A DNA stretch of 64,000 nt, taken from the NCBI RefSeq assembly GCF_016892605.1, contig NZ_JAFEMV010000001.1:434001-498000 (forward strand), in the 5' to 3' direction. The position numbers and the translations under genes were made by a program. Below are positions 53,030 through 62,219 of this stretch, in pieces. Position 1 is the stretch's first letter. Each line of letters starts with the position of its first letter. The DNA is from Desemzia sp. RIT 804 (GTDB taxonomy: Bacteria > Bacillota > Bacilli > Lactobacillales > Carnobacteriaceae). The notes below the pieces were generated by a model, which had not been told where the DNA came from, ran no database searches, and saw nothing but the letters and a program-made list of their open reading frames with translations.

Positions 53030-54199
53030 TTGGGATACAAAAGAGTGCATTTGATCGTAATGGATTCAGTAGGCATTGGGGAAGCTCCAGATGCAGATAA
53101 ATTTAATGATGTAGGCAGTGACACATTAGGTCATATTGCTGAACAAGTTGGATTAACTATTCCTCATTTAGAAAAATTAGGCCTAGGAAATATCCGTCCT
53201 TTAAAAGGTGTTAATAATGTAACTGATCATTTAGGGTATTATACGAAATTGGAAGAAGTTTCCGTTGGGAAAGATACAATGACTGGACACTGGGAAATCA
53301 TGGGATTGAACATCCAAACTCCTTTTAGAGTATTCCCAGAAGGATTTCCGGATGAGTTGATCCAACAAATCGAAGAACATACTGGACGTAAAATCGTTGG
53401 AAATAAACCAGCTAGTGGAACAGAAATTATTGATGAATACGGTGAACATCAAATGAAAACAGGCGATTTGATCGTCTACACTTCAGCTGACCCTGTTCTA
53501 CAAATTGCTGCTCATGAAGAAATCATTCCATTAGAAGAGTTATACAGTATTTGCGAATACGTTAGAAGCATTACATTAGAAGACCCTTATATGATCGGTC
53601 GAATAATCGCTCGTCCGTACCTTGGAGAACCAGGTAACTTTACACGTACCAGCAACCGACATGACTACGCGCTGGACCCATTTGGCAAGACAGTCTTAGA
53701 TTCGTTAAAAGATGCTGGTAAAGACGTTATCGCGATTGGAAAAATCAATGATATCTACAACGGACAAGGTATCACAGAATCAGTTCGTACGAAGAGCAAT
53801 ATGGACGGTGTAGATCAATTACTAAACGTAATGGACAAAGATTTTAATGGTTTGAGTTTCTTGAATCTAGTAGACTTTGATGCTGTATTCGGACATCGTC
53901 GAAACGTCAAGGGTTACGGAGAAGCTATCGAAGCTTTTGATAATCGAATTGAAGAGATTCTTGGTAAATTGAGAGAAGATGATCTGCTTCTCATTACAGC
54001 AGACCACGGGAATGATCCTACAGCACCAGGAACTGATCATACACGTGAATATGTGCCGTTATTAGCGTATTCTCCGTCAATGAAACAACAAGGGGAGTTA
54101 AAACAAGGACATTTCGCCGATATTGGAACGACTGTTGCGGACATTTTTGATGTACCAAATACAGGATTTGGTGAAAGTTTTCTAGCTCAATTAAACTAA
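53030..54199 (+). CDS. deoB: Phosphopentomutase
   Basis: A 389-residue alkaline-phosphatase-superfamily mutase interconverting ribose- or deoxyribose-1-phosphate and the 5-phosphates. Metal-binding motifs are [14 protein letters not shown] at the start and [25 protein letters not shown] near the end. [12 protein letters not shown] carries the phosphorylated Thr. The TTG start lies seven bases after AAGGAGG. It works with PunA encoded 19 bases downstream in nucleoside salvage. Confidence 0.97.
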   Translation: MGYKRVHLIVMDSVGIGEAPDADKFNDVGSDTLGHIAEQVGLTIPHLEKLGLGNIRPLKGVNNVTDHLGYYTKLEEVSVGKDTMTGHWEIMGLNIQTPFRVFPEGFPDELIQQIEEHTGRKIVGNKPASGTEIIDEYGEHQMKTGDLIVYTSADPVLQIAAHEEIIPLEELYSICEYVRSITLEDPYMIGRIIARPYLGEPGNFTRTSNRHDYALDPFGKTVLDSLKDAGKDVIAIGKINDIYNGQGITESVRTKSNMDGVDQLLNVMDKDFNGLSFLNLVDFDAVFGHRRNVKGYGEAIEAFDNRIEEILGKLREDDLLLITADHGNDPTAPGTDHTREYVPLLAYSPSMKQQGELKQGHFADIGTTVADIFDVPNTGFGESFLAQLN

Positions 54200-54217
54200 A
54201 CTATTCAGGAGGATATT

Positions 54218-55039
54218 ATGACTCAAACATTGCAAGAAAGAATTACAGAAGCAGCAGCGTATATTAAAGAACAAGGTGTGAAACAAGTAGATGTTGGTTT
54301 GATTCTCGGTTCAGGACTAGGAGAATTGGGCGAAGAAGTAGAACAACCTATTGCGATTCCATACGAAACCATTCCTCATTTCCCTGTATCCACAGTAATC
54401 GGACATGCGGGACAATTAGTGTACGGTACGCTAGGCGGGCAAATGGTATTGGCGATGCAAGGAAGATTCCATTATTATGAGGGATATTCTTTAGAAGATG
54501 TTACTTTCCCGGTTCGTGTAATGAAAGAACTAGGTATACACTCTGTTATCGTAACTAATGCAGCAGGTGGAGTAAACACTTCATTTGAACCCGGTGATTT
54601 AATGATGATCACAGATCAAATCAACTTTACAGGTGTCAACCCTCTCCATGGACCTAATGATGAAAATCTAGGACCGCGTTTTGCAGATATGAGTCACGCT
54701 TACGATGCAGAATACCAAGAAATGGTTCGCAAAGTTGCACAAGAAAAAGGTGTGGCTTTAAAAGAAGGGGTTTACATGGGATTCTCTGGTCCAACATATG
54801 AAACGCCTGCGGAAATCAAAATGGCTCGTACATTTGGAGCAGATGCAATTGGAATGTCAACTGTGCCGGAAGTTATTGTGGCTAATCATGGTGGATTAAG
54901 AGTTATTGGTGTTTCTTGTATCACTAACTTGGCTGCTGGAATGCAAGCTAATCTAAACCACGAAGAAGTTGTTGAAACGACTACTCGCGTAAAAGAAACG
55001 TTCAAATCTTTTGTAAAAGCTATTTTAGCGAGCATGTAA
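54218..55039 (+). CDS. punA: Purine nucleoside phosphorylase
   Basis: A 273-residue trimeric-type PNP that splits purine nucleosides with phosphate to base plus ribose-1-phosphate, the substrate of DeoB. Motifs: LILGSGLGELG, VIGHAGQLVYG, MQGRFHYYEGY, VTNAAGGVN and GADAIGMSTVPEVIVANH. CAGGAGG lies before the ATG. A strong terminator closes the deoB-punA unit. Confidence 0.97.
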   Translation: MTQTLQERITEAAAYIKEQGVKQVDVGLILGSGLGELGEEVEQPIAIPYETIPHFPVSTVIGHAGQLVYGTLGGQMVLAMQGRFHYYEGYSLEDVTFPVRVMKELGIHSVIVTNAAGGVNTSFEPGDLMMITDQINFTGVNPLHGPNDENLGPRFADMSHAYDAEYQEMVRKVAQEKGVALKEGVYMGFSGPTYETPAEIKMARTFGADAIGMSTVPEVIVANHGGLRVIGVSCITNLAAGMQANLNHEEVVETTTRVKETFKSFVKAILASM

Positions 55040-55072
55040 GCATTTAAGAACAGTAACGAGGGCAAAACTAGC

Positions 55073-55118
55073 AAGGTGTTAGATCAAAATCAACATTTGG
55101 TCTAACACCTTCCTCTTT
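55073..55118 (+). terminator. Terminator after punA
   Basis: AAGGTGTTAGA ... TCTAACACCTT arms with inner CAAA/TTTG, then CCTCTTTTC. Confidence 0.85.
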
Positions 55119-55147
55119 TCATGGGCTCAGTAGCTTGTTTAAGCACG

Positions 55148-55176
55148 TTGTGAAAAAACTTTTATTATGATACAGT
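55148..55176 (+). promoter_or_regulatory. Promoter of lysA
   Basis: TTGTGA (55148-55153), 17-base spacer, extended -10 TGaTACAGT (55171-55176). It excludes an upstream in-frame ATG at 55167. Confidence 0.65.
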
Positions 55177-55205
55177 ATCTAAAGTATATTAAGGGAGCAA
55201 GGGGT

Positions 55206-56534
55206 ATGGTGAAGATGAACAAAAATATGTTGACTGGAACAATGAAAATCAATTCTAAAAATCATTTAGAAATTGGCGGAGTCGATACAGTGGATTTAGT
55301 CCAAAAATACGGTACTCCTGTCTATGTTTACGATATTGCAAGAATAAAAGAGCAAGCGAATGAATTTAAAAAAGCTTTCATAGATAAAAATATAACTGCA
55401 CAAGTAGCTTATGCGAGTAAAGCTTTTTCTTGCTTAGCTTTGTATCAAATTTTAGCTAAAGAAGACGTTTCGTTAGACGTAGTATCCGGTGGAGAATTGT
55501 ATACTGCTTTTCAAGCTGGTTTTCCGAGTCATAAAATCCATTTTCATGGAAACAATAAGTCTGAGGAAGAAATAGGGGCTGCTTTAGACTACCAAATCGG
55601 CTGTTTTGTGGTGGATAATTTTTTTGAGCTGGAACTATTGGATAAACTGACGCGTGAACGTAAACAACACACAAAAGTTCTCATTCGAGTAACTCCTGGT
55701 GTGGAAGCTCATACGCATGAATACATTTCAACTGGTCAAGTGGATTCAAAATTCGGGTTCGATCTAAACAGTGGTCAAGCTGAACAAGCTCTGCAGTTGA
55801 TTTCAAAAATGCCATATCTTGAAATATTGGGTTTACATAGCCATATTGGGTCTCAGATTTTTGAGACAGATGGCTTTAAAATGGCAATTGAACGTCTTTT
55901 TAACCAAGCCAAAAACTGGCAAACAGATTTTGGTTTCGAGTTAAAAGTGCTAAATCTAGGTGGAGGATTTGGTATTCGTTATGTGCCAGAAGATGAGCCT
56001 TTACCAATTGAAAAGCATGTAAAAGCGATCATATCTGAAGTAGAATCAAGTACCGCGCGTTTAGAATTACCTGTGCCAGAAATTTGGATTGAACCAGGCA
56101 GAAGCTTAGTAGGAGATGCGGGGATCACATTGTATCAAACAGGTTCACAAAAAAGTATACCAGAGGTCAGAAACTATTTAGCTGTTGATGGAGGCATGTC
56201 AGACAACATTCGTCCAGCTTTATACGATGCAAAATACACAGGTATTCTAGCGAATAGAGCTAATGATTCTGTAGAAGATGTGTATTCAATAGCGGGGAAA
56301 GCTTGTGAATCTGGAGACATGCTTATCTGGGATCTGCCTTTACCTAAACCGGCTTCTAAAGATATTTTAGCTATTTTTAGTACGGGGGCATATGGATACG
56401 CAATGGCAAGTAATTATAATCGTATTCCGCGGCCACCAGTAATTTTCGTGGAAAATGGAAAAGACTTTTTGGCAATCAAGCGCGAAACGTATGCAGACTT
56501 AATGAGACTGGAACAATCCATTGTATCAGAGTAA
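55206..56534 (+). CDS. lysA: Diaminopimelate decarboxylase
   Basis: A PLP enzyme making L-lysine from meso-diaminopimelate, 442 residues from 55206. Motifs: TPVYVYDIARIKEQ, VAYASKAFSC (PLP Lys), LDVVSGGELYTA, HFHGNNKSEEEI, LGLHSHIGSQI, LNLGGGFGIRY, IEPGRSLVGDAG and KACESGDML. Starts at 55206 (after AAGGGAG) and 55215 are both possible. No other lysine genes are near; in relatives lysA can stand alone here. Confidence 0.95.
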   Translation: MVKMNKNMLTGTMKINSKNHLEIGGVDTVDLVQKYGTPVYVYDIARIKEQANEFKKAFIDKNITAQVAYASKAFSCLALYQILAKEDVSLDVVSGGELYTAFQAGFPSHKIHFHGNNKSEEEIGAALDYQIGCFVVDNFFELELLDKLTRERKQHTKVLIRVTPGVEAHTHEYISTGQVDSKFGFDLNSGQAEQALQLISKMPYLEILGLHSHIGSQIFETDGFKMAIERLFNQAKNWQTDFGFELKVLNLGGGFGIRYVPEDEPLPIEKHVKAIISEVESSTARLELPVPEIWIEPGRSLVGDAGITLYQTGSQKSIPEVRNYLAVDGGMSDNIRPALYDAKYTGILANRANDSVEDVYSIAGKACESGDMLIWDLPLPKPASKDILAIFSTGAYGYAMASNYNRIPRPPVIFVENGKDFLAIKRETYADLMRLEQSIVSE

Positions 56535-56595
56535 TTTTTGTTCGATACTGTAAAAAATAGGTTATTTAAGCTTTTTGGATTATCAGGAGGATAAT

Positions 56596-56955
56596 ATGTT
56601 AGTAGGTTATAAGAAAAACTATAAAAAAATCACGATGGGATTACTATCGTTTATTCCAGATTTTAAAGACATTCAGCGTTTGAATGATGAAATGGAATGG
56701 TATGAACGGGAAGAAAATCGCAAATTATACTTGTGGTCAAGTGAAGAAACAAGTGATTTTATTGGAGTAATAGGGGTAGAAGCAGGAGAAGAGATGGTGC
56801 TGCTTCGACATATTGCAATCAATCCTTCTTATCGTAATGAAGGAATTAGTTTTGATATGTTAAATGCTTTAGAAGAAAAGTACCCAAATCAAAAAGTCAT
56901 CAGTACTTTGGAAACGGGTCAGATCGTTGCAAAATGGGAATTAGAAAAGAAATAA
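56596..56955 (+). CDS. ribT: RibT-like GNAT acetyltransferase
   Basis: A 119-residue protein with a minimal GNAT fold: HIAINPSYRNEGISFDMLNALEE resembles the acetyl-CoA loop, though the R-x-x-G-x-G/A motif is altered (RNEGIS). It lies directly upstream of scpA-scpB-rluB, the position of the RibT family in lactic acid bacteria, which is why that name is used. Its substrate is not established. AGGAGG (56585-56590) lies five bases before the ATG at 56596; the ATG at 56575 has no SD. Confidence 0.82.
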   Translation: MLVGYKKNYKKITMGLLSFIPDFKDIQRLNDEMEWYEREENRKLYLWSSEETSDFIGVIGVEAGEEMVLLRHIAINPSYRNEGISFDMLNALEEKYPNQKVISTLETGQIVAKWELEKK

Positions 56956-56982
56956 CGGTAAAGTAAAAGGAGGATAACATCA

Positions 56983-57753
56983 ATGTCAGAAATTAGAATC
57001 AAAATTGATGTTTTTGAAGGCCCTCTGGATTTATTATTGCATTTGATTCAGCAATTAGAAGTAGATATTTATGATATTCCAATTGCGGAAATCACCTCTC
57101 AATATCTAGCATATGTTCATACAATGAAAATATTGGAATTAGACGTGGCAGGCGATTATTTGATCATGGCTGCAACATTAATGGCTATAAAAAGTAAACT
57201 ATTGTTGCCAAAGCCGGAATTAGACGAAGAAGAAGCCTTTTACGAAGAGGGGATCGACCCAAGAGAAGCATTAGTAGATCAATTGCTAGAATATCAAAAG
57301 TACAAACAAGCTGCTTCTATGTTGAAATCAAAAGAAGAAGAGAGAAGTCTTTATTTTACGAAAGATCCTAGTAATTTAGAAGACTATCAAACAGATATTG
57401 AATTGGAGCCTGAGAAAGTTCACGTGATCGATTTGGTTATGGCTTTTCAAGAGATGCTCTCTAAAAAGAAACTAAAATTACCGGTTCAGACTAGGATTGT
57501 TTCTGAAGAAGTGACTTTGGAAGAAAAAATGGATACCATTATTCAAAAAATAAAGCATAATGGGAAAAACAACCCGATTTTATTTTCAGATCTGTTTGAC
57601 TCTATCAATCGTAATGAAATTGTGGTCACTTTTTTAGCCTTGTTGGAATTAATGAAAGGCAAAGAAATCGATATCCAGCAAGAAAATGCATTTGAAGAAA
57701 TTAAGATCTTTTCAACGGAACCAGAACGAATAGGAGAGAGTATAAATGGATGA
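56983..57753 (+). CDS. scpA: Segregation and condensation protein A
   Basis: A 256-residue kleisin that bridges the SMC heads. The N-terminal helical domain has IDVFEGPLDLLLHLIQQLEVDIYDIPIAEIT, and AATLMAIKSKLLLP follows. The C-terminal winged helix (NPILFSDLFDSINRNEIVVTFLALLELMKG) binds the SMC ATPase. AAGGAGG precedes the ATG. It overlaps scpB by eight bases. Partner smc is at 20-24 kb. Confidence 0.97.
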   Translation: MSEIRIKIDVFEGPLDLLLHLIQQLEVDIYDIPIAEITSQYLAYVHTMKILELDVAGDYLIMAATLMAIKSKLLLPKPELDEEEAFYEEGIDPREALVDQLLEYQKYKQAASMLKSKEEERSLYFTKDPSNLEDYQTDIELEPEKVHVIDLVMAFQEMLSKKKLKLPVQTRIVSEEVTLEEKMDTIIQKIKHNGKNNPILFSDLFDSINRNEIVVTFLALLELMKGKEIDIQQENAFEEIKIFSTEPERIGESING

Positions 57754-58330
57754 AGCAGCTATTGAGGCCTTACTTTTTGTTGCAGGGGATGAAGGTCTAT
57801 CTTTGGAAGAAATAGCCACTTTGTTGGAAACTTCAACCCAAAAAGTCTATGCAGAATTAATGAAGCTGCAAGAAAAATATAAGATCAATGAAAGTGGCTT
57901 GACCTTATTGGAAGTTGGGAATCGCTTTGAATTAGCCACTAAGAAAGAGTTCTCAATGGTCGTAAAAAAATATGCAGCCTCTCCTTTCGCCACTAATTTA
58001 TCTCAAGCTGCACTAGAAACCTTGGCTATCATAGCTTATAAACAGCCGATTACGCGTATGGAAATTGATGAAATTCGTGGTGTTCAGTCTAGTGGGTCTT
58101 TGCAGAAATTGGTTTTAAGAGGATTGATCAAAGAAAGAGGACGTGTAGAAACTCCGGGCCGTCCGATATTGTATGGAACAACAGACTATTTTATGGATTA
58201 TTTTGGATTAAAAGAAATGTCAGAATTACCAGACATTACTGAACTAGATATGGAAAATGAAGAAAAAGAAACAGATCTGTTTTTTGAACGTTTCAATGAG
58301 CAGTTTACTGATGCCGGGAATAATCAATAA
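57746..58330 (+). CDS. scpB: Segregation and condensation protein B
   Basis: A 194-residue dimeric KITE protein with two winged helices: IEALLFVAGDEGLSLEEIATLL and LSQAALETLAIIAYKQPITRMEIDEIRGVQSSGSLQKLV. The acidic tail is typical. It binds ScpA to regulate SMC loading. AGGAGAG in the end of scpA is its SD, so the two are coupled. Confidence 0.97.
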   Translation: MDEAAIEALLFVAGDEGLSLEEIATLLETSTQKVYAELMKLQEKYKINESGLTLLEVGNRFELATKKEFSMVVKKYAASPFATNLSQAALETLAIIAYKQPITRMEIDEIRGVQSSGSLQKLVLRGLIKERGRVETPGRPILYGTTDYFMDYFGLKEMSELPDITELDMENEEKETDLFFERFNEQFTDAGNNQ

Positions 58331-58365
58331 AATAAATCGAATAAAAAAATAAGGGGTGAAGACGT

Positions 58366-59085
58366 GTGGAAAGATTACAAAAAGTAATGGCACATGCGGG
58401 CGTGGATTCACGACGCAAATGTGAGACTTTGATTACACAAGGGCGTGTAAAAGTGAATGGGAAAGTAGTGACTGAGCTAGGCGTTCAAGTCAATCAAAGC
58501 GATTTGATCGAAGTAGACAATATTCCAGTAGACCGAGAAGAACCAGTATATTTCTTATTAAATAAGCCGAGAAATATGATCACAGCTGTATCGGATGATA
58601 AAAGTCGTCCCGTTGTAACGGATCTATTCTTTGGTGTAGAGCAACGTATCTACCCTGTTGGTCGTTTAGATTACGATACTACAGGCGTGCTGATTTTAAC
58701 CAATGATGGTGAATTGTCTCAATTATTGATGCATCCAAAACATGAGATAGAAAAAGTTTATGTAGCTAAAGTAAAAGGTTTGATCCAAAGAAAGATGTTG
58801 CGTCAACTTGAAAAGGGTGTCGTGATCGAAGGCAAAAAAACAGCTCCAGCACATACAAAATTATTATCGTCTAATGTAGAAAAACAAACTTCTATTGTAC
58901 AAATCACCATCCATGAAGGAAGAAACCGTCAAGTTAAAAAAATGTTTGAAGCAGTGGGGCATCCAGTTCAAAAATTGACCCGAGAAGCTTACGGAAATCT
59001 GAATTTGAATGGTTTATCCTCTGGTGAGTGGCGAGAATTAAAACATTTTGAAGTACAACAATTACGTGAATTAGCAAAAGATTAG
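58366..59085 (+). CDS. rluB: 23S rRNA pseudouridine(2605) synthase RluB
   Basis: A 239-residue RsuA/RluB-family enzyme. The N-terminal S4 domain (ERLQKVMAHAGVDSRRKCETLITQGRVKVNG) is followed by the synthase domain with VGRLDYDTTGVLILTNDG, which carries the catalytic Asp, and IHEGRNRQVKKMFEAVGHPV. The GTG start follows AGGGGTG. It is last in the ribT-scpA-scpB-rluB run, a conserved order. Confidence 0.95.
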   Translation: MERLQKVMAHAGVDSRRKCETLITQGRVKVNGKVVTELGVQVNQSDLIEVDNIPVDREEPVYFLLNKPRNMITAVSDDKSRPVVTDLFFGVEQRIYPVGRLDYDTTGVLILTNDGELSQLLMHPKHEIEKVYVAKVKGLIQRKMLRQLEKGVVIEGKKTAPAHTKLLSSNVEKQTSIVQITIHEGRNRQVKKMFEAVGHPVQKLTREAYGNLNLNGLSSGEWRELKHFEVQQLRELAKD

Positions 59086-59093
59086 TCTATTTC

Positions 59094-59145
59094 AAAAAAA
59101 GTATTCGCTTTTGATAAGAAATCAAAAAGCGAATGCTTTTTTTTG
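59094..59145 (+). terminator. Terminator after rluB
   Basis: AGTATTCGCTTTTTGAT-type stem (AG-t-ATTCGCTTTT / AAAAGCGAAT-g-CT) with A run before and eight Ts after. Confidence 0.92.
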
Positions 59146-59248
59146 AACAAATTGTGTCGTAGGTATGTTATGATTAATTTATATTTTCGATAAGTAAGCG
59201 TAATTATTATTGGGATAGTGTTTACTCATTTGAATGAAAGCGAATAAG

Positions 59249-59278
59249 TTGATTAAGATACTTTACGTTCTGTATAAT
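59249..59278 (+). promoter_or_regulatory. Promoter of resDE
   Basis: TTGATT (59249-59254), 18-base spacer, TATAAT (59273-59278). Perfect nine-base inverted arms ATACTTTAC (59258-59266) and GTAAAGTAT (59286-59294) bracket the -10 and start site. Confidence 0.65.
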
Positions 59279-59322
59279 GAATTTAGTAAAGTATACACTT
59301 GACGAAAGGGTGTAAGAATATT

Positions 59323-60045
59323 ATGAATAATGAAACAGTAAATATACTTGTAGTCGATGATGAAGACCGTATTCGTCGTTTACTGAAAATGTACCTAGAA
59401 CGTGAAAACTATGTTGTTTCCGAAGCTAGAGATGGTGAAGAAGCTTTAGAAATGGCTTTAGAAAATGAGTATGATTTAATTTTATTAGATTTGATGATGC
59501 CTAAAATGGACGGTATTGAAGTAGCAGAAAAAATCAGAGAAGAAAAAGCAACACCTATTATGATGATCACAGCTAAAGGAGAAGAAACAAACCGTATTCA
59601 AGGATTTGAAATTGGAGCGGATGACTACATTGTTAAACCTTTTAGTCCTCGTGAAGTTGTTTTGAGGGTGATTGCTGTATTGAAAAGAACACATGTGGAG
59701 AAAAAAGATGAAGAAGATTCAGATGTGATCACAACGCCTCATATTGAAATTGACAATCGTTCCCATACTGTTTTTGTAGATAAATCTGTCATCAATCTTA
59801 CACCAAAAGAGTATGACCTTCTTCTTTATTTAATGAAGTCTCCCAATCAAATTTTTGGTAGAGAACAATTACTGAGAGAAGTATGGAAATACGAATTCTT
59901 TGGGGACTTAAGAACAGTTGATACGCACATTAAACGTCTGCGAGAAAAATTAGCTAAACAGTCTAAAGAAGCGTCAAAAAATATTGTAACTGTTTGGGGA
60001 CTGGGCTATAAGTTTAATGCGTATCCTGAGGATTCAGAAAAGTAG
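59323..60045 (+). CDS. resD: Two-component response regulator, ResD/SrrA type
   Basis: A 240-residue OmpR-family regulator. The receiver domain has VVDDEDR acidic pair, phosphorylated Asp in ILLDLMMPKMDG, Thr/Ser of MMITAKGEE and Lys in YIVKPFSPREVV. The C-terminal winged helix has LTPKEYDLLLYLMKSPNQIFGREQLLREVW and TVDTHIKRLREKL. The ATG at 59323 follows GAAAGGGTG. Sequence type and partner kinase suggest redox or respiration-related control as for ResD/SrrA, inferred from family. Confidence 0.9.
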   Translation: MNNETVNILVVDDEDRIRRLLKMYLERENYVVSEARDGEEALEMALENEYDLILLDLMMPKMDGIEVAEKIREEKATPIMMITAKGEETNRIQGFEIGADDYIVKPFSPREVVLRVIAVLKRTHVEKKDEEDSDVITTPHIEIDNRSHTVFVDKSVINLTPKEYDLLLYLMKSPNQIFGREQLLREVWKYEFFGDLRTVDTHIKRLREKLAKQSKEASKNIVTVWGLGYKFNAYPEDSEK

Positions 60046-60057
60046 GTTGAAAAGTAC

Positions 60058-61878
60058 ATGAGAGTAACCAATATTTCTACAAAAATATGGCTGATTATTA
60101 TGGGGATCATAGGATTGTTTTTTTTTACTTGTATCTTATCTTTTCGTTCTTTATACAATCAAAGTATAGAAAGACAATACATTAGTGAGTTTGAAGAGAC
60201 CATTCAAGAGACGGAAAATTATGCTGAGACGAATCCACAACAGTTTTTAGATCAGCTGAACAGCATCAACAATGCCAATATGCACATTCAGTACATGACG
60301 TTCAACGATGAAGACCTAGCTCAGCAAGTTGACTTGAATAACCTTGGACTAACAGATTTTCAACAGGAAGTCATCGAAGATCCGGAAGTGCTGTCTGTTT
60401 TAGTTGAAAGAGATGATGCACAAGTCATTCAAACGATTCGACAAGAAAATCGGTTAAAAGTTCCTTTTATTTTACGCGTATATAATTTTGAAGCAAATCA
60501 ACAAAATATGTTGCTCATATCTTTTGGAGATTTATCATTTCTAAACGAAGTGCAAAGCAGCTTTAGAGACTGGGTAGCTATCATCGTAGTACTTTATCTG
60601 ATCATTGGTGTCTGGTCGTTTTACTATTTAAAAAAACGTCTGGGAGAACCAGTGACCGAACTTCGTGATATTGCCTTTGATTATGCTACTAATGACTTTA
60701 GTCGAAAAGCACAAGTAAGACACAAAGATGAATTGTCTCAATTAGGTTTAGCAATGAATAAAATGGCTCGTTCTTTAGAGACCAGTGGTGCAGCAACTCG
60801 ACAAGAGAAAGAACTGCTGGAAAATATCGTAACGAGTATTACAACCGGGATTTTATATTACAATCAAGATAAAACCTTATTGATGTCTAATCCAAGCGGA
60901 GAAGAGTTTTTAGAAAATTCTGAACAAGGCTATTTACTAGAAGATGTTCGAGTGCCGGGATTTTTACAAAAAAAAATGGAAGAAGTTATTTCAAGTTCAG
61001 AAAAAATGCAATTTGAGCATATTGCCAATGATTTTTATTATGAAGTGTACATTATTCCTCTATTTGATGAAAATATTGAAAGTGTTCGGGGCGTTTTAGT
61101 TTCTGCGCAAGATATCACTCAAGAACGGCGCTTAGACACTATGAGAAACGATTTCATCAATAATGTTTCTCATGAACTTAGGACTCCTTTAGTAATGATC
61201 CAAGGCTACAGTGAAGCCATTGTAGACGATGTCGCTGAAACGACAGAAGAAAAACATGAGATGGCAAAAATCATCGGTGAAGAGTCCAGAAGAATGAATC
61301 GTATGGTCAATGAAATGCTTGATTTATCACGAGTTGAATCAGGATACATTACCCTTGAAAAAACTACTGTTAATTTGTCGGAGTTTTTCAATCAGTTATT
61401 TTCACGCTTTAATACGATGGCTTCTAATGGAAATGTAGAATTAAGCTTAGAAATACAGCCTAATTTAGAAACGTACATCATGGATAGAGATAAAATGGAT
61501 CAAGTTTTTGTCAACCTAGTGAACAATGCTATTCGACATACGATTATGGCAGACAGAGAAAGAGGTCAAGTTAAAATCAAGGTTTATCTAGATGTTATTG
61601 TTGATGAAGTTCTTATGGAAGTGCAAGACAATGGAACAGGTATTCCTGAAGTGGATATCCCATTTGTCTTTGAACGCTTTTATAAGGCTGACAAATCTAG
61701 AGCAACTCAAAGAGATAACCGGATCGGAACTGGCATCGGTTTGTCATTAGTCAAAAATATAGTGGAAGCACATGATGGGTATGTTGAAGTGAAAAGCGAA
61801 TTAAGTAACGGCTCCAGTTTTATTGTTCATATGCCTTATATTGATGAAAAAGAAATCAATATCGAGGAAAATAATTAA
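60058..61878 (+). CDS. resE: Sensor histidine kinase, ResE/SrrB type
   Basis: A 606-residue membrane kinase. TM1 is about 11-30 (IWLIIMGIIGLFFFTCILSF), an extracytoplasmic sensor spans about 31-170, and TM2 is about 172-192. A HAMP domain (LKKRLGEPVTELRDIAFDYATNDF) and PAS domain (about 255-355) follow. The HisKA domain has phospho-His in NNVSHELRTPL; the ATPase domain has NLVNNAIRH, DNGTGIPE and GTGIGLSLVKNIVEAH. It lies 12 bases after resD, so the pair is co-transcribed. Confidence 0.92.
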   Translation: MRVTNISTKIWLIIMGIIGLFFFTCILSFRSLYNQSIERQYISEFEETIQETENYAETNPQQFLDQLNSINNANMHIQYMTFNDEDLAQQVDLNNLGLTDFQQEVIEDPEVLSVLVERDDAQVIQTIRQENRLKVPFILRVYNFEANQQNMLLISFGDLSFLNEVQSSFRDWVAIIVVLYLIIGVWSFYYLKKRLGEPVTELRDIAFDYATNDFSRKAQVRHKDELSQLGLAMNKMARSLETSGAATRQEKELLENIVTSITTGILYYNQDKTLLMSNPSGEEFLENSEQGYLLEDVRVPGFLQKKMEEVISSSEKMQFEHIANDFYYEVYIIPLFDENIESVRGVLVSAQDITQERRLDTMRNDFINNVSHELRTPLVMIQGYSEAIVDDVAETTEEKHEMAKIIGEESRRMNRMVNEMLDLSRVESGYITLEKTTVNLSEFFNQLFSRFNTMASNGNVELSLEIQPNLETYIMDRDKMDQVFVNLVNNAIRHTIMADRERGQVKIKVYLDVIVDEVLMEVQDNGTGIPEVDIPFVFERFYKADKSRATQRDNRIGTGIGLSLVKNIVEAHDGYVEVKSELSNGSSFIVHMPYIDEKEINIEENN

Positions 61879-61906
61879 TTTACTGAAAAAAAGTAAGTGG
61901 AAAGAC

Positions 61907-61935
61907 TTGATTTTTTATCTTGAATTAGATATACT
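61907..61935 (+). promoter_or_regulatory. Promoter of ribU
   Basis: TTGATT (61907-61912), 17-base spacer, TATACT (61930-61935), 31 bases before the FMN riboswitch. Confidence 0.75.
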
Positions 61936-61965
61936 AATTTATGTAAGGAAAATAAAAAAATTGAT

Positions 61966-62091
61966 TCGTCTTCAGGGGCAGGGTGTAATTCCCGACCGGT
62001 GGTAAAGTCCACGAACTGAATGAGTTTACTCATTTTGGTTGAACTGGTGTAATTCCAGTACCGACAGTAAAGTCTGGATAAAGAAGATGGG
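61966..62091 (+). ncRNA. FMN riboswitch (RFN element)
   Basis: Conserved RFN blocks are present in order: GTCTTCAGGGGCAGGGTG, ATTCCCGACCGGTGGTAAAG, CCACGAAC, TGGTGTAATTCCAGTACCGA, ACAGTAAAGTCTGGAT and AAGAAGA closing P1. It controls the downstream riboflavin transporter; FMN binding should favour the terminator that follows. Confidence 0.96.
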
Positions 62092-62114
62092 GTTATTTGA
62101 ATCGTTATATATTC

Positions 62115-62160
62115 AATGCTCCGTTTGCTATTCTGAAGAACAGCAGACGGGCATTTTTTA
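62115..62160 (+). terminator. Riboswitch expression-platform terminator
   Basis: AATGCTCCGTTTGCT pairs with AGCAGACGGGCATT (one bulge, two G-U pairs) and is followed by TTTTTTA. It lies between the RFN element and the ribU SD, so ON/OFF control is by transcription attenuation. Confidence 0.9.
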
Positions 62161-62219
62161 TTTCTATTCGGTTTAACCGCAAGATGCTCACGCTGATGAA
62201 TCCTTTTAGGAGGATTTTT

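Noticed and set aside
62097-62219. N-terminal extension of RibU from the ATG at 62097
   Set aside because: It would be translated through the riboswitch terminator hairpin and does not match the S-component start; AGGAGG before 62220 decides the start.
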